A stretch of DNA of 64,000 bases from Spirosoma sp. SC4-14 (GCF_037201965.1 NZ_CP147518.1:5635001-5699000); one strand, 5' to 3'. Positions 9,939 to 19,311 are shown, counted from the first letter of the stretch. Program-made: numbers and translations. The notes: generated from the sequence alone by a model not told the origin.

Positions 9939-12632
9939 ATGAACTACCGCTTCCTTTCTTCAGTTCTGATCGCTTTTTGTATTACGATCCTAACAAACTA
10001 TACCGCCTACGCGAAACCCATCTGGAAATTCAGGGTAGTAGTTGCTGTTGAAAAACAAACGGCTGATTTCTATCAATCTATGCTGACTAAAGACATTAGT
10101 CAGATTGTTCGGGATCAAATGACAACGGTCAACGCTAACTTTAACAGTTCCAGCAATTTCAATGGAATCTACAATTTTGAGGTCGACTCGATCTACGTTT
10201 TTGATGGTCCGGCAACAACCGAAATTTTCAGACCACACCCAAACTACACTTATGCTGTGGTGATCGATGGTTTTTCGGTCAATTCACAGGGAGGAGGCTG
10301 GTTAGGTGATCAGCAGGTAATATATCACAAATGGCAGTGGAGCACTGATTTTGCCAGCGGCCCTTTTGGCCCGGGAGCCACTGATGGCTTAACTCATGAA
10401 TTTGGACACGCACGGGGCGCAGTCGATATTTATGGATTACGGGTCGAAGGATCGAAAAATCCTGTAAATAACCAAACATTTGAGCCAGTTAACTCCATCA
10501 TGAATTATCCCTATGGCAATATTGTATGGGATGAGTATACGACAAACTTATTAAACTCAACGGCCGATGGTCCTATTGTTGGCGACAAATGGGTTACTGA
10601 ACCATTTCCGGGGAGTATTACTATAAAAACAGTTGATGCACAGAGAAAGGCGCTGCCTGGCGTGTCCGTTGAGCTTTATCCGGTCGAGTGGTTTTCTTAT
10701 TCCGTAACCTCAACACCCATATTTCATACAACGACTACTACAGGCGGCCTCTATCAATTCGCATCGAATCCTTTTCAACCTACCGCTATTAACTACCCCT
10801 GGCACATTCGCTATGGCAATTTTCTGATAAAAGCTACTTACAACTCCACTGTTGCATATACATGGATGCCACTGTATGATGTACAGAACACGTACTTTAA
10901 AAATGGGGTGGGTTCAGTCTACACCGCCGAAATTCAACTCCCTGTCAATGCACCCACCATCAGTATAAGTAGCATTAACGCTACTAGTTTTTATTCTGGC
11001 TTTCCCATTCAGGTAGCATTTACCACGGCAGGAGATTTTGACCAAACGAACAATTTCTCATTAGTGCTGGTCGATAATAACAACAACTCATTTTATGTAG
11101 CCAGCACTGGTGGTAATAGTGCTGGTACGTTGATCGGCATCGTGCCAACTGTTTCTTCGACCGAAATCACCTATAAGGCTAGAGTTGTTAGTAGTAAACC
11201 CTACGCACAAAGTGAGGATATTCTAATTACGGTTAAACCTAAACCCACATCCCCCCTCACGGTACTACCCCCCACCTACGACTGCCAGACAGGAGCCATC
11301 ACCTTCAACACCAGCGGGGGCGATGGATCGCCCATCACCTACTCCGCTCCCGGTATTACAAGGGCATCACTCAATAGCAACTCAGGAATCGTTGAACTCC
11401 AACTCCGAAATGACCCCAAAATCATCCCCATAACAGCTACCCAGAATGGAAACTCGGCAACCTATAACTTCGAGCTCAAAACCGCTTGTAGCCCGCAGCC
11501 CCCGAGGCTGACCAAACCCATTCCCGACCAGTTCCTCTCCACAGGACAAGCTATTCCGGGAAGTGGATTCCCCATCGGACTCTATTTTGTCGATCCAAGC
11601 CCAGCTATTCCCGGTTATTATACCAACTGGTACTTTTCCATTCAGGGAATGCCGCCAGGATTGTATGTTTTCGCCAAAGATGAAGTAGGTGCACGCAATC
11701 CCATTCGCGTCATCTTCGGCACACCAACCACGGCTGGGGTGTATCTGGTTACGGTTCGGGCAGCCACCAGTGCCTTCCCCGACAAACCCGTCATTGCTAC
11801 CTTTACCATCACTGTCTCCGACGGACCCAATCCCGGTTCGCCACTGGCGCTGCTGCCTCCCACTTACGACTGCCAGACGGGAGCCATTACCTTCAACACC
11901 AGCGGGGGCGATGGATCGCCCATCACCTACTGGGCTCCCGGTATTACAAGGGCATCACCCAACAGCAACACCGGCATTATTGAGCAGGAGCTGCGCAACG
12001 ACCCCAAACCCATTCCTATTCAGGCAACCCAAAATGGGCAAACCGTTACCTATGTCTTCGATTTTAAGGCATATTGTGCCAATCCTCCTCAACCACCAAC
12101 CACTGCCCTGACGCTGCTGGCTCCTACTTATGCTTGCAGCACGGGTGCCTTTCATTTCAACACCAGCGGGGGCGATGGCAGTACGATTGAGTATATGGCG
12201 GCTGGCATTACGGGCTGGACCACCAACCCCGATCAGTTTGTCGACAAGGAGAGCCGCACAGCCAGCGATGTGCAGCCGTTTGTGCTGATGGCTCGTCAGA
12301 GCGGAGTAACCACCACTTATGTCTGGAATTTGAAAACGGCCTGCGGCCGGGCAAGAGTGGCAACAACGGAAACTGCCGGTGCATTTTCGCTGAAACTATT
12401 AGGTAATCCGGTTAGCGATGTACTCACAGTAGCCATAAGTGGAGCCGAAGGCCATGCTGTGCAATTACAACTGTTCGACATGCGCGGACGACTGATTGAA
12501 GAGCGCTTAATAAACCAGGAATCGGCCAACGACATACAGCAATTCAGAATTGATCAGGTGGCCTCGGGTTACCTACTACTCCGGGCCAGCAACGGCCCTG
12601 AAAATCAAACCATTAAAATCATTAAACCATAA
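9939..12632 (+). CDS. Secreted metzincin-like metalloprotease with Cys modules and T9SS sorting domain
   Basis: 897 residues from the ATG at 9939, directly followed by a signal peptide ending TAYAK; the frame extends to 9792 but that start would bury the signal. Residues 153-163 read HEFGHARGAVD, which fits the metzincin zinc site HExxHxxGxxD (Asp as third ligand, as in snapalysin-type enzymes). SIMNYPYG about 30 residues later resembles a Met-turn. A carboxypeptidase-regulatory-like beta domain follows (ALPGVSVELYP), then the same module series as in the first T9SS gene (YDCQTG, Ig-like, YDCQTG, YACSTG), then a T9SS sorting domain ending TIKIIKP. It probably acts outside the cell on protein substrates; substrate unknown. 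Confidence 0.75.
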   Translation: MNYRFLSSVLIAFCITILTNYTAYAKPIWKFRVVVAVEKQTADFYQSMLTKDISQIVRDQMTTVNANFNSSSNFNGIYNFEVDSIYVFDGPATTEIFRPHPNYTYAVVIDGFSVNSQGGGWLGDQQVIYHKWQWSTDFASGPFGPGATDGLTHEFGHARGAVDIYGLRVEGSKNPVNNQTFEPVNSIMNYPYGNIVWDEYTTNLLNSTADGPIVGDKWVTEPFPGSITIKTVDAQRKALPGVSVELYPVEWFSYSVTSTPIFHTTTTTGGLYQFASNPFQPTAINYPWHIRYGNFLIKATYNSTVAYTWMPLYDVQNTYFKNGVGSVYTAEIQLPVNAPTISISSINATSFYSGFPIQVAFTTAGDFDQTNNFSLVLVDNNNNSFYVASTGGNSAGTLIGIVPTVSSTEITYKARVVSSKPYAQSEDILITVKPKPTSPLTVLPPTYDCQTGAITFNTSGGDGSPITYSAPGITRASLNSNSGIVELQLRNDPKIIPITATQNGNSATYNFELKTACSPQPPRLTKPIPDQFLSTGQAIPGSGFPIGLYFVDPSPAIPGYYTNWYFSIQGMPPGLYVFAKDEVGARNPIRVIFGTPTTAGVYLVTVRAATSAFPDKPVIATFTITVSDGPNPGSPLALLPPTYDCQTGAITFNTSGGDGSPITYWAPGITRASPNSNTGIIEQELRNDPKPIPIQATQNGQTVTYVFDFKAYCANPPQPPTTALTLLAPTYACSTGAFHFNTSGGDGSTIEYMAAGITGWTTNPDQFVDKESRTASDVQPFVLMARQSGVTTTYVWNLKTACGRARVATTETAGAFSLKLLGNPVSDVLTVAISGAEGHAVQLQLFDMRGRLIEERLINQESANDIQQFRIDQVASGYLLLRASNGPENQTIKIIKP
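11253..12355 (+). repeat. ~1.1 kb segment duplicated at 3922-5024 (copy 2)
   Basis: Gap-free match to the segment in the first T9SS gene, with about six scattered differences that appear synonymous. The flanking sequence on both sides is unrelated, so only the module block is shared. Confidence 0.9.
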
Positions 12633-12651
12633 ATATATAACCAATATTACC

Positions 12652-12698
12652 AAAAAATAAACCCGACAGACAACGAAGTGCTATCGGGTTTATTTTTT
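12652..12698. terminator. Bidirectional rho-independent terminator
   Basis: AAAAAATAAACCCGA at 12652-12666 pairs perfectly with TCGGGTTTATTTTTT at 12684-12698. The A and T runs at the two ends let it end transcription from both sides: the T9SS gene on + and the Usp gene on -. Confidence 0.85.
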
Positions 12699-12735
12699 GA
12701 AGAACAAAAACAGGAAGTCTTTTCAGCAAGCTATT

Positions 12736-13620
12736 TCACAGATAAGTCGCAAACGGAATTTTATCCAGATCGAAGGTATCCGTTGAGGCATTCTGCTCTG
12801 TTGTCTGCTTATCATAAAGTGCCAATAAGGGCGCATGTGGGTGGTAGGCTACCGAGCGGCTAACACTCTTGCCACTAACGACATCGAACAAACTCTTATG
12901 GTGAGGAAGCAGCACCAGCAAATCGACCGTATGTGTTTTTAGATAAGTGTCGATGCCACGTAGCACGTTATCGTCATGAATCATATAGGTATCCGTCCGA
13001 ACGTCCTCAAACGCATCTAGAACGCGCTGCCGACCTGGCTCTGCCTGCGTGCCTGAGCGGTTTGGATCTTCTATTGTCAATAGCGTGAGCTGAGCCCCTT
13101 TTCGACTCGCCAGATCATCTAAAAAAGTCAAAGAGGTTGTGCTGTTTACGGACCGATAATTGGTGGCCAATACAATCTGCTGTAGCGGACGAATAGCAGC
13201 CGCAGTCGGAACAACCAGCACGTTTGTTTTTATAGTCTGCACCGCATCAGTAGCCACACTTCCCATCAGTTCACTCCAGCCATGGCCCGTAGCACCTACC
13301 ACCACCATATCGAACGATTCGCTATCGAGCAGTTTATTGACCGAATCGACCGGTTCACCTATCATGGTAATGGTCCGGTATGTGTGATAGGTGGGTTCAG
13401 GCTGCTGGGTTAGTTCACGTTGAAGTTCGTTCAGCAATTTCTCCGCAGCCAGCCATCGTTCGTTTAGCAGGAAAGCACCACTATCCTGCAAACTGGGTTC
13501 AATGGAGCAGGCATTCATAAAACAAAAATCCGCTGCGGTATCGGCAAAGAGTGCCTGTGCAAACGCAATTGCATGGCGCGAAGCCGCCGAAAAATCGGTT
13601 AAAAGCAGTAGTTTATACAT
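12736..13620 (-). CDS. Universal stress protein, tandem UspA domains
   Basis: 294 residues made of two UspA folds. The first starts YKLLLLTDFSAASRHAIAFA and carries the nucleotide-site string VVVGATGHGWSELMGSVATD..NVLVVP. The second starts near residue 148 (QQIVLATNYRS) and keeps LLVLLPHH but lacks a clean G-x2-G-x9-G loop. Cytoplasmic stress or energy-starvation protein. It lies 36 bp downstream of the LOG-family gene on the same strand and is probably co-transcribed with it. The partner Usp gene on the + strand lies just beyond. Confidence 0.85.
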   Translation of the reverse strand: MYKLLLLTDFSAASRHAIAFAQALFADTAADFCFMNACSIEPSLQDSGAFLLNERWLAAEKLLNELQRELTQQPEPTYHTYRTITMIGEPVDSVNKLLDSESFDMVVVGATGHGWSELMGSVATDAVQTIKTNVLVVPTAAAIRPLQQIVLATNYRSVNSTTSLTFLDDLASRKGAQLTLLTIEDPNRSGTQAEPGRQRVLDAFEDVRTDTYMIHDDNVLRGIDTYLKTHTVDLLVLLPHHKSLFDVVSGKSVSRSVAYHPHAPLLALYDKQTTEQNASTDTFDLDKIPFATYL

Positions 13621-13656
13621 ACCGATAAGAGTTAACTATGTGTGTATTTTTTGTGA

Positions 13657-14430
13657 TCAGACACGCTCCAGTAACCACCAGAGCGGTCTACGCCGACGAA
13701 TAACTTTATAATTCTGCTGCACGTAGTTCCGGATATGTTGCTGCGCTTCAACCACATCGTCGGTCAGGCAAACGTATTGCAGGTCTTTCTCGCCAATGGT
13801 ACCGGCCTGAATCATATCCTGCATGAAAGCCAGCAGAGGCCGATAATAGTCCTGCCCCATGAGCACAACCGGAAACCGCTGAATAACAGCCGTTTGCACA
13901 AGCGTAAGTGTTTCAAACAGTTCATCCATAGTGCCCCAGCCGCCGGGCATCACCACAAAGGCATACGAATATTTCAGTAGCAGCACTTTCCGAACAAAAA
14001 AGAAATCGATAGTCACGCGGGTATTTAAATAGGCATTGGGTTGCTGCTCAAACGGTAATCGCACATTACACCCTACCGACCGACCGCCTGCTTCATAAGC
14101 GCCCCGGTTAGCGGCTTCCATCAGGCCAGGTCCACCACCCGTCATAACCGTGAAGCCAAGCTCGTAAATTGCCCGACCAATTTTTCGTGTCAATTCATAA
14201 TACGGATGCCCTTCCCGAAAGCGGGCGGAGCCAAAAACTGTTACGCAGGGCCCTACAAAATGTAGTATCCGTAATCCTTTCAGAAACTGCCAGCTAATCT
14301 GTAGAATAAACCGCAACTCCGACCGGCGGCTTTTGGGGCCATCGAGCGCCTGAGTCAGACCATCAGTCAATAGCGGCTGGATCGTATGTCGGGGATGGGG
14401 GTCAAGTACAGGCGATTCGGTGGGTGCCAT
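13657..14430 (-). CDS. LOG-family protein (TIGR00730-type nucleotide phosphoribohydrolase)
   Basis: 257 residues. The Rossmann-like core has FGSARFREGHPYY, the GGGPGLMEAANRGA loop and the signature PGGWGTMDELFETLTL, which corresponds to PGGxGTxxE of the LONELY GUY family. These enzymes release the base from nucleoside 5'-monophosphates; in bacteria without cytokinin the physiological role is often unclear. First gene of a likely two-gene unit with the downstream Usp. The motifs support the family well, but the exact substrate cannot be read from sequence. Confidence 0.85.
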   Translation of the reverse strand: MAPTESPVLDPHPRHTIQPLLTDGLTQALDGPKSRRSELRFILQISWQFLKGLRILHFVGPCVTVFGSARFREGHPYYELTRKIGRAIYELGFTVMTGGGPGLMEAANRGAYEAGGRSVGCNVRLPFEQQPNAYLNTRVTIDFFFVRKVLLLKYSYAFVVMPGGWGTMDELFETLTLVQTAVIQRFPVVLMGQDYYRPLLAFMQDMIQAGTIGEKDLQYVCLTDDVVEAQQHIRNYVQQNYKVIRRRRPLWWLLERV

Positions 14431-14694
14431 AGCAACTTCAGATTAAACAAAAGCCCAATTGCGCAACCTGAACAATAGCTTTCGGAACGGTTGTGCTTCT
14501 CCCACAAACATAGATTCCCAGCCTGGTTTCTTCCCTGTTGTCAGTCAGCCTGTTGCCTGATTGTAATCAACTGGACCGAGGGCCGTTTCAATGACGATTA
14601 GCTGATAAAAATCAAAGTCAGGCCTATCGGTCGTCAGGGCATAGCACCGGCCGAACCCGTTGATTTGTAGGATCAACCAAACCATCTTCCGGCC
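14431..14694. other. Divergent intergenic region, no gene seen
   Basis: 264 bp between the divergent LOG-family and Usp genes, so both promoters should lie here. TTGATTTG at about 14659-14666 differs by one base from the TAnnTTTG -7 form and sits 29 bp before the Usp ATG, without a clear -33 partner. No RNA gene or strong hairpin recognised. Confidence 0.4.
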
Positions 14695-15522
14695 ATGAAT
14701 ACGATTGTTGTGCCTACCGATTTAAGTCCTGCTACTGATGCAGCGTTGTCCGTAGCTGCCGATATTGCCCGTGTCTACAACTCTACCATCATTCTCCTGC
14801 ACTCGGTCGTTTATCCGGTGCCGATGCCGACCTATGCTGAAGCCGTTTCGCTGACGGTGAATTATACGGTCGATGAGTTTCGGGATGTGGAGCAGGAAGC
14901 CGACCAGACCTTGCGGCAATTGGCCGGAAATGAAAAATATAAGGATGTGATGATCATACCGAAGCTCCTCACAAACGGTCAGGGAATGGTCGACAACGTT
15001 ACCCATCAGCCTGCCGACCTGATTGTAATGACTTCGAAAGGAGCATCCGGGCTTGAAGAGTGGCTTGTTGGATCGAATGCCGAAACGATTGTCCGCTATG
15101 CCCATTGTCCCGTTCTGGTCGTTAAACAGCCCATTGCTCATTTTCAGCCCCAGAACATTGTCTATGCTATTGATATTGACGAACAATTGAAAACCGTTCA
15201 GCACTTCCCCTTCCAACTAGGAGCAGCAGATCAGCATCAGTTTCTGTATGTTACAACGCCTACCGACAATCGGGATTCTGAAGGCATACAGGAATGGGTC
15301 AATGAACTGGCTAAAGCGAAAGGTATTACGGAGTTTACATTAACGATCCGGCGGGCGAAATCTGTTCCTGAAGGGATTATCGAGTATGCCAACGAAATAC
15401 AGGCCGACCTGATTGTTCTCTCGACGCACGGCCATACGGGCTTGCGGCACATACTGTCGGGGAGCGTGGCCGAAGATGTACTGAACCATGCCGAAATTCC
15501 CGTATTGATCATGCGGGTATAA
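14695..15522 (+). CDS. Universal stress protein, tandem UspA domains
   Basis: 275 residues, two UspA domains. The first runs NTIVVPTDLSPATDAALSVA..VMTSKGASGLEEWLVGSNAE..HCPVLVVK and contains the G-x2-G-x9-G-(S/T) ATP-binding pattern only partly. The second ends VLSTHGHTGLRHILSGSVAEDVLNHAEIPVLIM, a clean ATP-loop pattern. It is divergent from the LOG/Usp pair and convergent with D-lactate dehydrogenase across a perfect 16-bp hairpin. The context points to a response to oxygen or energy limitation. Confidence 0.87.
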   Translation: MNTIVVPTDLSPATDAALSVAADIARVYNSTIILLHSVVYPVPMPTYAEAVSLTVNYTVDEFRDVEQEADQTLRQLAGNEKYKDVMIIPKLLTNGQGMVDNVTHQPADLIVMTSKGASGLEEWLVGSNAETIVRYAHCPVLVVKQPIAHFQPQNIVYAIDIDEQLKTVQHFPFQLGAADQHQFLYVTTPTDNRDSEGIQEWVNELAKAKGITEFTLTIRRAKSVPEGIIEYANEIQADLIVLSTHGHTGLRHILSGSVAEDVLNHAEIPVLIMRV

Positions 15523-15532
15523 AGGATCTATT

Positions 15533-15578
15533 GGTCATTGATCATTAGCTATCAGCCATTTTCTAATGATCAATGACC
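15533..15578. terminator. Convergent-gene hairpin made of ATGATCAATGACC words
   Basis: GGTCATTGATCATTAG pairs perfectly with CTAATGATCAATGACC (16 bp, 14-base loop). It fills the 58-bp gap between the Usp and lactate dehydrogenase stop codons. It belongs to the family of word-repeat hairpins seen at many gene ends in this window. Confidence 0.7.
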
Positions 15579-15580
15579 GT

Positions 15581-16573
15581 TCAGCACATAGAGGCTTTCG
15601 TAATGAAAACTGCCTGCTGGTTTTCGTAGAAAGTAAACTGATTCAGCAAATTACGGGCAGTTTGTTCGAGCGACTCCTCGGTCAAAAAACCCTGGTGGGC
15701 GGTTATCAGCACATTTGGATGATTCCGCAGGCGGTTCAGCAACTCGTCTGACACGGTTTTACCGGAAAAATCGTAATGAAAGTAGGCGCGTTCACCTTCA
15801 TAAACATCAGCCGCATAGCCAGCCAGCTTTCCGGCATCCAGCGCATTCAGAACAGCCTCCGTATCAACAATTCGTCCGCGAGCCGTATTGATTAGCATGG
15901 TGGTGGGTTTGAGGGCTGTTAACGACTGCGCATTGATCAGGTAATCGGTGAGTGGTGTCAGAGAACAATGAATCGATATGATATCGGCCTGTTGCAGCAG
16001 CTCGGACAGCAGAATGTATTTCACTCCGCTTTCGGTGAGGGCCGAATTGTGGTTAATGTCGTAGGCAACAATTTTACAGCCAAAACCCTGCATAATCCGC
16101 GCCACAACTTTCCCGATTCGACCGGTTCCGATTATTCCGACTACTTTTCCGTGCAGATCGTTTCCGACCAGGCCATCAATCGAAAAGTTGCCCGTCTGCA
16201 CCCGACGGATTGCTTCGGGCAGATGCCGCATCATTCCTAACAGCAATGCAACAGCTTGTTCGGCTACTGAATAGGGCGAATTGCCGGGAACCTGTAAAAG
16301 AGTTATGCCCAGTTCCTCTGCCACGTCCTGATCGACATTATCGAGTCCTACCGAGCGCATGCCAATTACCAACACGCCCTTGTCTTTTAGTGTCTGCAAA
16401 ACCGGGCGACTCAGATCGTCATTCACAAAAGCGCAAACGGCTCCATGATCCGTTGCCAGTTCTGCCGTCTGAATAGTCAGGGGCAAAGGAATATAGGTAA
16501 TCTGATGATGGCCAGTAAACAAATCGAACCATTTTTGTTCAAAAGGCAGGGCACTATAGAAAGCAATTTTCAT
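15581..16573 (-). CDS. ldhA: D-lactate dehydrogenase (fermentative 2-hydroxyacid dehydrogenase)
   Basis: 330 residues, NADH-dependent reduction of pyruvate to D-lactate. The start MKIAFYSALPFEQKWFD and the whole layout resemble fermentative LdhA. The NAD-binding loop IIGTGRIGKVVARIMQGFG lies near residues 146-164; catalytic Arg is in INTARGRIVD, and Glu and His are supplied by VYEGE and TAHQGFLTEES. Neighbours Usp and PEP synthase agree with a role in pyruvate handling under low oxygen. No nearby partner gene is needed. Another D-2-hydroxyacid dehydrogenase is possible but less likely. Confidence 0.87.
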   Translation of the reverse strand: MKIAFYSALPFEQKWFDLFTGHHQITYIPLPLTIQTAELATDHGAVCAFVNDDLSRPVLQTLKDKGVLVIGMRSVGLDNVDQDVAEELGITLLQVPGNSPYSVAEQAVALLLGMMRHLPEAIRRVQTGNFSIDGLVGNDLHGKVVGIIGTGRIGKVVARIMQGFGCKIVAYDINHNSALTESGVKYILLSELLQQADIISIHCSLTPLTDYLINAQSLTALKPTTMLINTARGRIVDTEAVLNALDAGKLAGYAADVYEGERAYFHYDFSGKTVSDELLNRLRNHPNVLITAHQGFLTEESLEQTARNLLNQFTFYENQQAVFITKASMC

Positions 16574-16675
16574 CGAAATAAAGGCGGCAAGTAGCGCAAC
16601 TAAAATTGCAACAAAGAATAAACAGCACCCAATGACATTAGTCAGCCACCGGCGTGATTTTCATCAATAGCCGAG

Positions 16676-16738
16676 AGAAAAAAAACGTTACCTAAGCAAT
16701 GGCATAATTTGCGGATTATGCCACTACCCAAGTAACGC
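16676..16738 (-). terminator. Terminator of ppsA
   Basis: On the minus strand a long, slightly imperfect stem (GCGTTACTTGGG...  with TGGCATAAT pairing ATTATGCCA at the tip) is followed by a run of eight T. It lies just after the ppsA stop codon. Confidence 0.85.
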
Positions 16739-16748
16739 TTCAGAAACC

Positions 16749-19148
16749 TCAGAAACCAATGGCATGCTCAACCATGCTTTGTTCGGCTTTTGCAACAGCA
16801 GTCATGCCCCGCAGAAAAGCATCTGGATTAAATGACAGACTGTTAATACCTTCTTTCACCAAAAACTCCGCAAATGCCGGATTATCGCTCGGTCCCTGCC
16901 CACAAATGCCAACGGGTTTCCCCATCCGATGAGCTGTTAGCAACAGCATACCGATCAGATCGCGAACAGCCGGGTCGTTTTCATTGAACAACCCCTGCAA
17001 AGTCGATGAATCTCGATCGACACCCAGCGTTAGTTGGGTCAGGTCGTTGGAGCCGATCGAGAATCCATCGAACAACTCCGCAAAATCCTGCGCCCGAATA
17101 ATGTTGCTTGGAATTTCGGCCATCACATATACCTCAAGCCCATTTTCATGCTGCCGAAGGCCATACGCTTCCATTTGCTGAAGCACCTGTTTCCCCTCGG
17201 CCACTGTCCGGCAAAAGGGGATCATCAGTTTCAGGTTCGTTAGCCCCATTTCGTTACGCACCTGACGCATGGCTTCGCATTCGAGCCGGAAGCCTTCGCG
17301 GTAGCGCGCATCATAATAGCGGCTGGCTCCCCGCCAGCCAAGCATCGGATTTTCTTCGACGGGCTCAAAGGCATCGCCCCCCAGCAAATCGGCATATTCG
17401 TTGGTTTTGAAATCGCTAAACCGAACAATAACCGGACGTGGGTAGAAAGCGGCCGTCACCAAGCCAACCGACTGCGCCAGTTTATCGACAAAAAAGGCTT
17501 TCTTGTTCGAATATGTGTCTGTACGCTGGCTGATTTGTTCGATGACTTCGGGGGCCAGCAGATTCGGATAATTGATCAGAGCCATTGGATGAATACCAAT
17601 GTCGTTGATAACACTGAACTCCATTCGCAGCAGGCCAACACCCTGTGCAGGCAACTGGCTAAGTCGTAGTGCTTGGGCTGGATCGGCCAGAATCAGCATA
17701 CAGGGTGTTTGTGGTGGTGTCAGGTCGGTCAGGTTGGTTTGCTGTTCGGTCCAGGTTAGTTTTCCGGCATACACGATACCTTCCTGTGCATCCACGCAAC
17801 TTACCGTAATCAGATCGCCTTCCCGAATCACTTCCGTTGCCTTGTTGGTACCCACAACGGCCAATGCCCCAATTTCGCGCGCCACAATAGCCGCATGACT
17901 CGTTCGTCCGCCCCGATTGGTAACGATAGCCGATACTTTTTTCAGAATGGGGTCCCAGTCGGGAGTGGTAATATCCGTAACCAGAATATCATCATTACTA
18001 AGATCGGCCGGCACATCTTTGGGCGACAGAATTACCCGGGCCCTGCCTGTAACAATCCGATGCCCGATGCCATTCCCCCGACAGAGGACAGCGCCCGGCT
18101 TATCGAGTCGATAATCAGTAAGGATAGTTAGTTCAGAAGCAGGCAGCGCCGTTACAGGGCGCGCCTGCACAATATAGAGTTCCTGATCGATTCCATCTTT
18201 TGCCCACTCAATATCCATTGGTTTGCCATAGTGCGCTTCAATGGTTCTGGCCCAGCCAGCCAGTTTGTTTACTTCGTCATCGGTCAACACCAGTTGCTGC
18301 TGCCGTTCGGGCGGAGTTGGTGTATTTACAGTATGGTGTTCACCGGGCGCATCCGAATAAACCATCGTAACGGTTTTTTCGCCCACCCTACGCGTCAATA
18401 CCGCATTACGCAAACCGATAGATGGTTTAAAGACATAATATTCGTCGGGATTAACGCTGCCAAGCACTACATTTTCGCCCAGCCCCCAGCTTCCCGTTAT
18501 GAGCATCACATTCGTATGACCCGAATCGGGATCGATCGTAAAACACACGCCCGAACTGGCCAGATCGGATCGAATCATGCGTTGCACCCCAATCGACAGC
18601 GCCACTTTCAGGTGATCGAATCCGTTATCGTTTCGGTATTTGATGGCCCGGTCCGTAAACAGCGATGCATAACAGTTCCGACAGGCTTCGAGCAGTTCGG
18701 CTACCGAGCGCACATTCAGATAGGATTCGTGCTGCCCGGCAAAACTGGCTGTTGCCAGATCTTCGGCCGTCGCACTGCTCCGAACGGCCACCTGAATGGG
18801 GTTGCTGAAGGTCTGACAAAGGGTTTGGTAGGCGCTGGTTATAGCCTCGGCAATTGGAGCCGGAATAGTAGCTTGCCGAATCAGGCTGCGAATGCCCTCA
18901 CCAACCTCGGCCAGATTATGGTAGTCTGAAGTATCGAGTTCGTCGAGTTTTTGCTGAATTGGCTCCTGCAAGTGATTTTCAGCCAGAAATGCGTAATAAG
19001 AAACAGTGGTAACGGCAAAGCCATCGGGCACCCGAACACCCTGTTCGCCGAGATGTGTAACCATTTCGCCCAGCGACGCATTTTTGCCGCCCACTTCCCG
19101 AATCATGTCATTAGTAATCTGTAGAAAAGGCAATACCCAGGTTTTCAT
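16749..19148 (-). CDS. ppsA: Phosphoenolpyruvate synthase
   Basis: About 799 residues from the ATG at 19148 (KTWVLPFLQITNDMIREVGGKNASLGEM); the frame runs further upstream without family similarity. Converts pyruvate and ATP to PEP, AMP and phosphate, allowing gluconeogenesis from pyruvate or lactate. The N-terminal nucleotide-binding part contains VAVRSSATAEDLATASFAGQ. The phosphohistidine domain has GGRTSHAAIVAREIG with the catalytic His near residue 418. The C-terminal PEP-binding barrel ends with FSIGSNDLTQLTLGVDRDS and PVGICGQGPSDNP, including the active-site Cys. Length and motifs fit PpsA rather than pyruvate phosphate dikinase. It sits next to lactate dehydrogenase and stress proteins. 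Confidence 0.93.
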   Translation of the reverse strand: MKTWVLPFLQITNDMIREVGGKNASLGEMVTHLGEQGVRVPDGFAVTTVSYYAFLAENHLQEPIQQKLDELDTSDYHNLAEVGEGIRSLIRQATIPAPIAEAITSAYQTLCQTFSNPIQVAVRSSATAEDLATASFAGQHESYLNVRSVAELLEACRNCYASLFTDRAIKYRNDNGFDHLKVALSIGVQRMIRSDLASSGVCFTIDPDSGHTNVMLITGSWGLGENVVLGSVNPDEYYVFKPSIGLRNAVLTRRVGEKTVTMVYSDAPGEHHTVNTPTPPERQQQLVLTDDEVNKLAGWARTIEAHYGKPMDIEWAKDGIDQELYIVQARPVTALPASELTILTDYRLDKPGAVLCRGNGIGHRIVTGRARVILSPKDVPADLSNDDILVTDITTPDWDPILKKVSAIVTNRGGRTSHAAIVAREIGALAVVGTNKATEVIREGDLITVSCVDAQEGIVYAGKLTWTEQQTNLTDLTPPQTPCMLILADPAQALRLSQLPAQGVGLLRMEFSVINDIGIHPMALINYPNLLAPEVIEQISQRTDTYSNKKAFFVDKLAQSVGLVTAAFYPRPVIVRFSDFKTNEYADLLGGDAFEPVEENPMLGWRGASRYYDARYREGFRLECEAMRQVRNEMGLTNLKLMIPFCRTVAEGKQVLQQMEAYGLRQHENGLEVYVMAEIPSNIIRAQDFAELFDGFSIGSNDLTQLTLGVDRDSSTLQGLFNENDPAVRDLIGMLLLTAHRMGKPVGICGQGPSDNPAFAEFLVKEGINSLSFNPDAFLRGMTAVAKAEQSMVEHAIGF

Positions 19149-19311
19149 AAGCTGGTCTGTGTTTAGTGTACGATACACCAAAAGTAGACCAGATGAGTAG
19201 TGTGTTCCCTGAGAGCCATCAGACAACCGAATGAGGTTACTCAGCCTTTCTTGCTATCGTGTCAGTTCAGCAATCAGACGCAAGTATGCCCGGCGGTTCA
19301 TGCGTTCAGTA

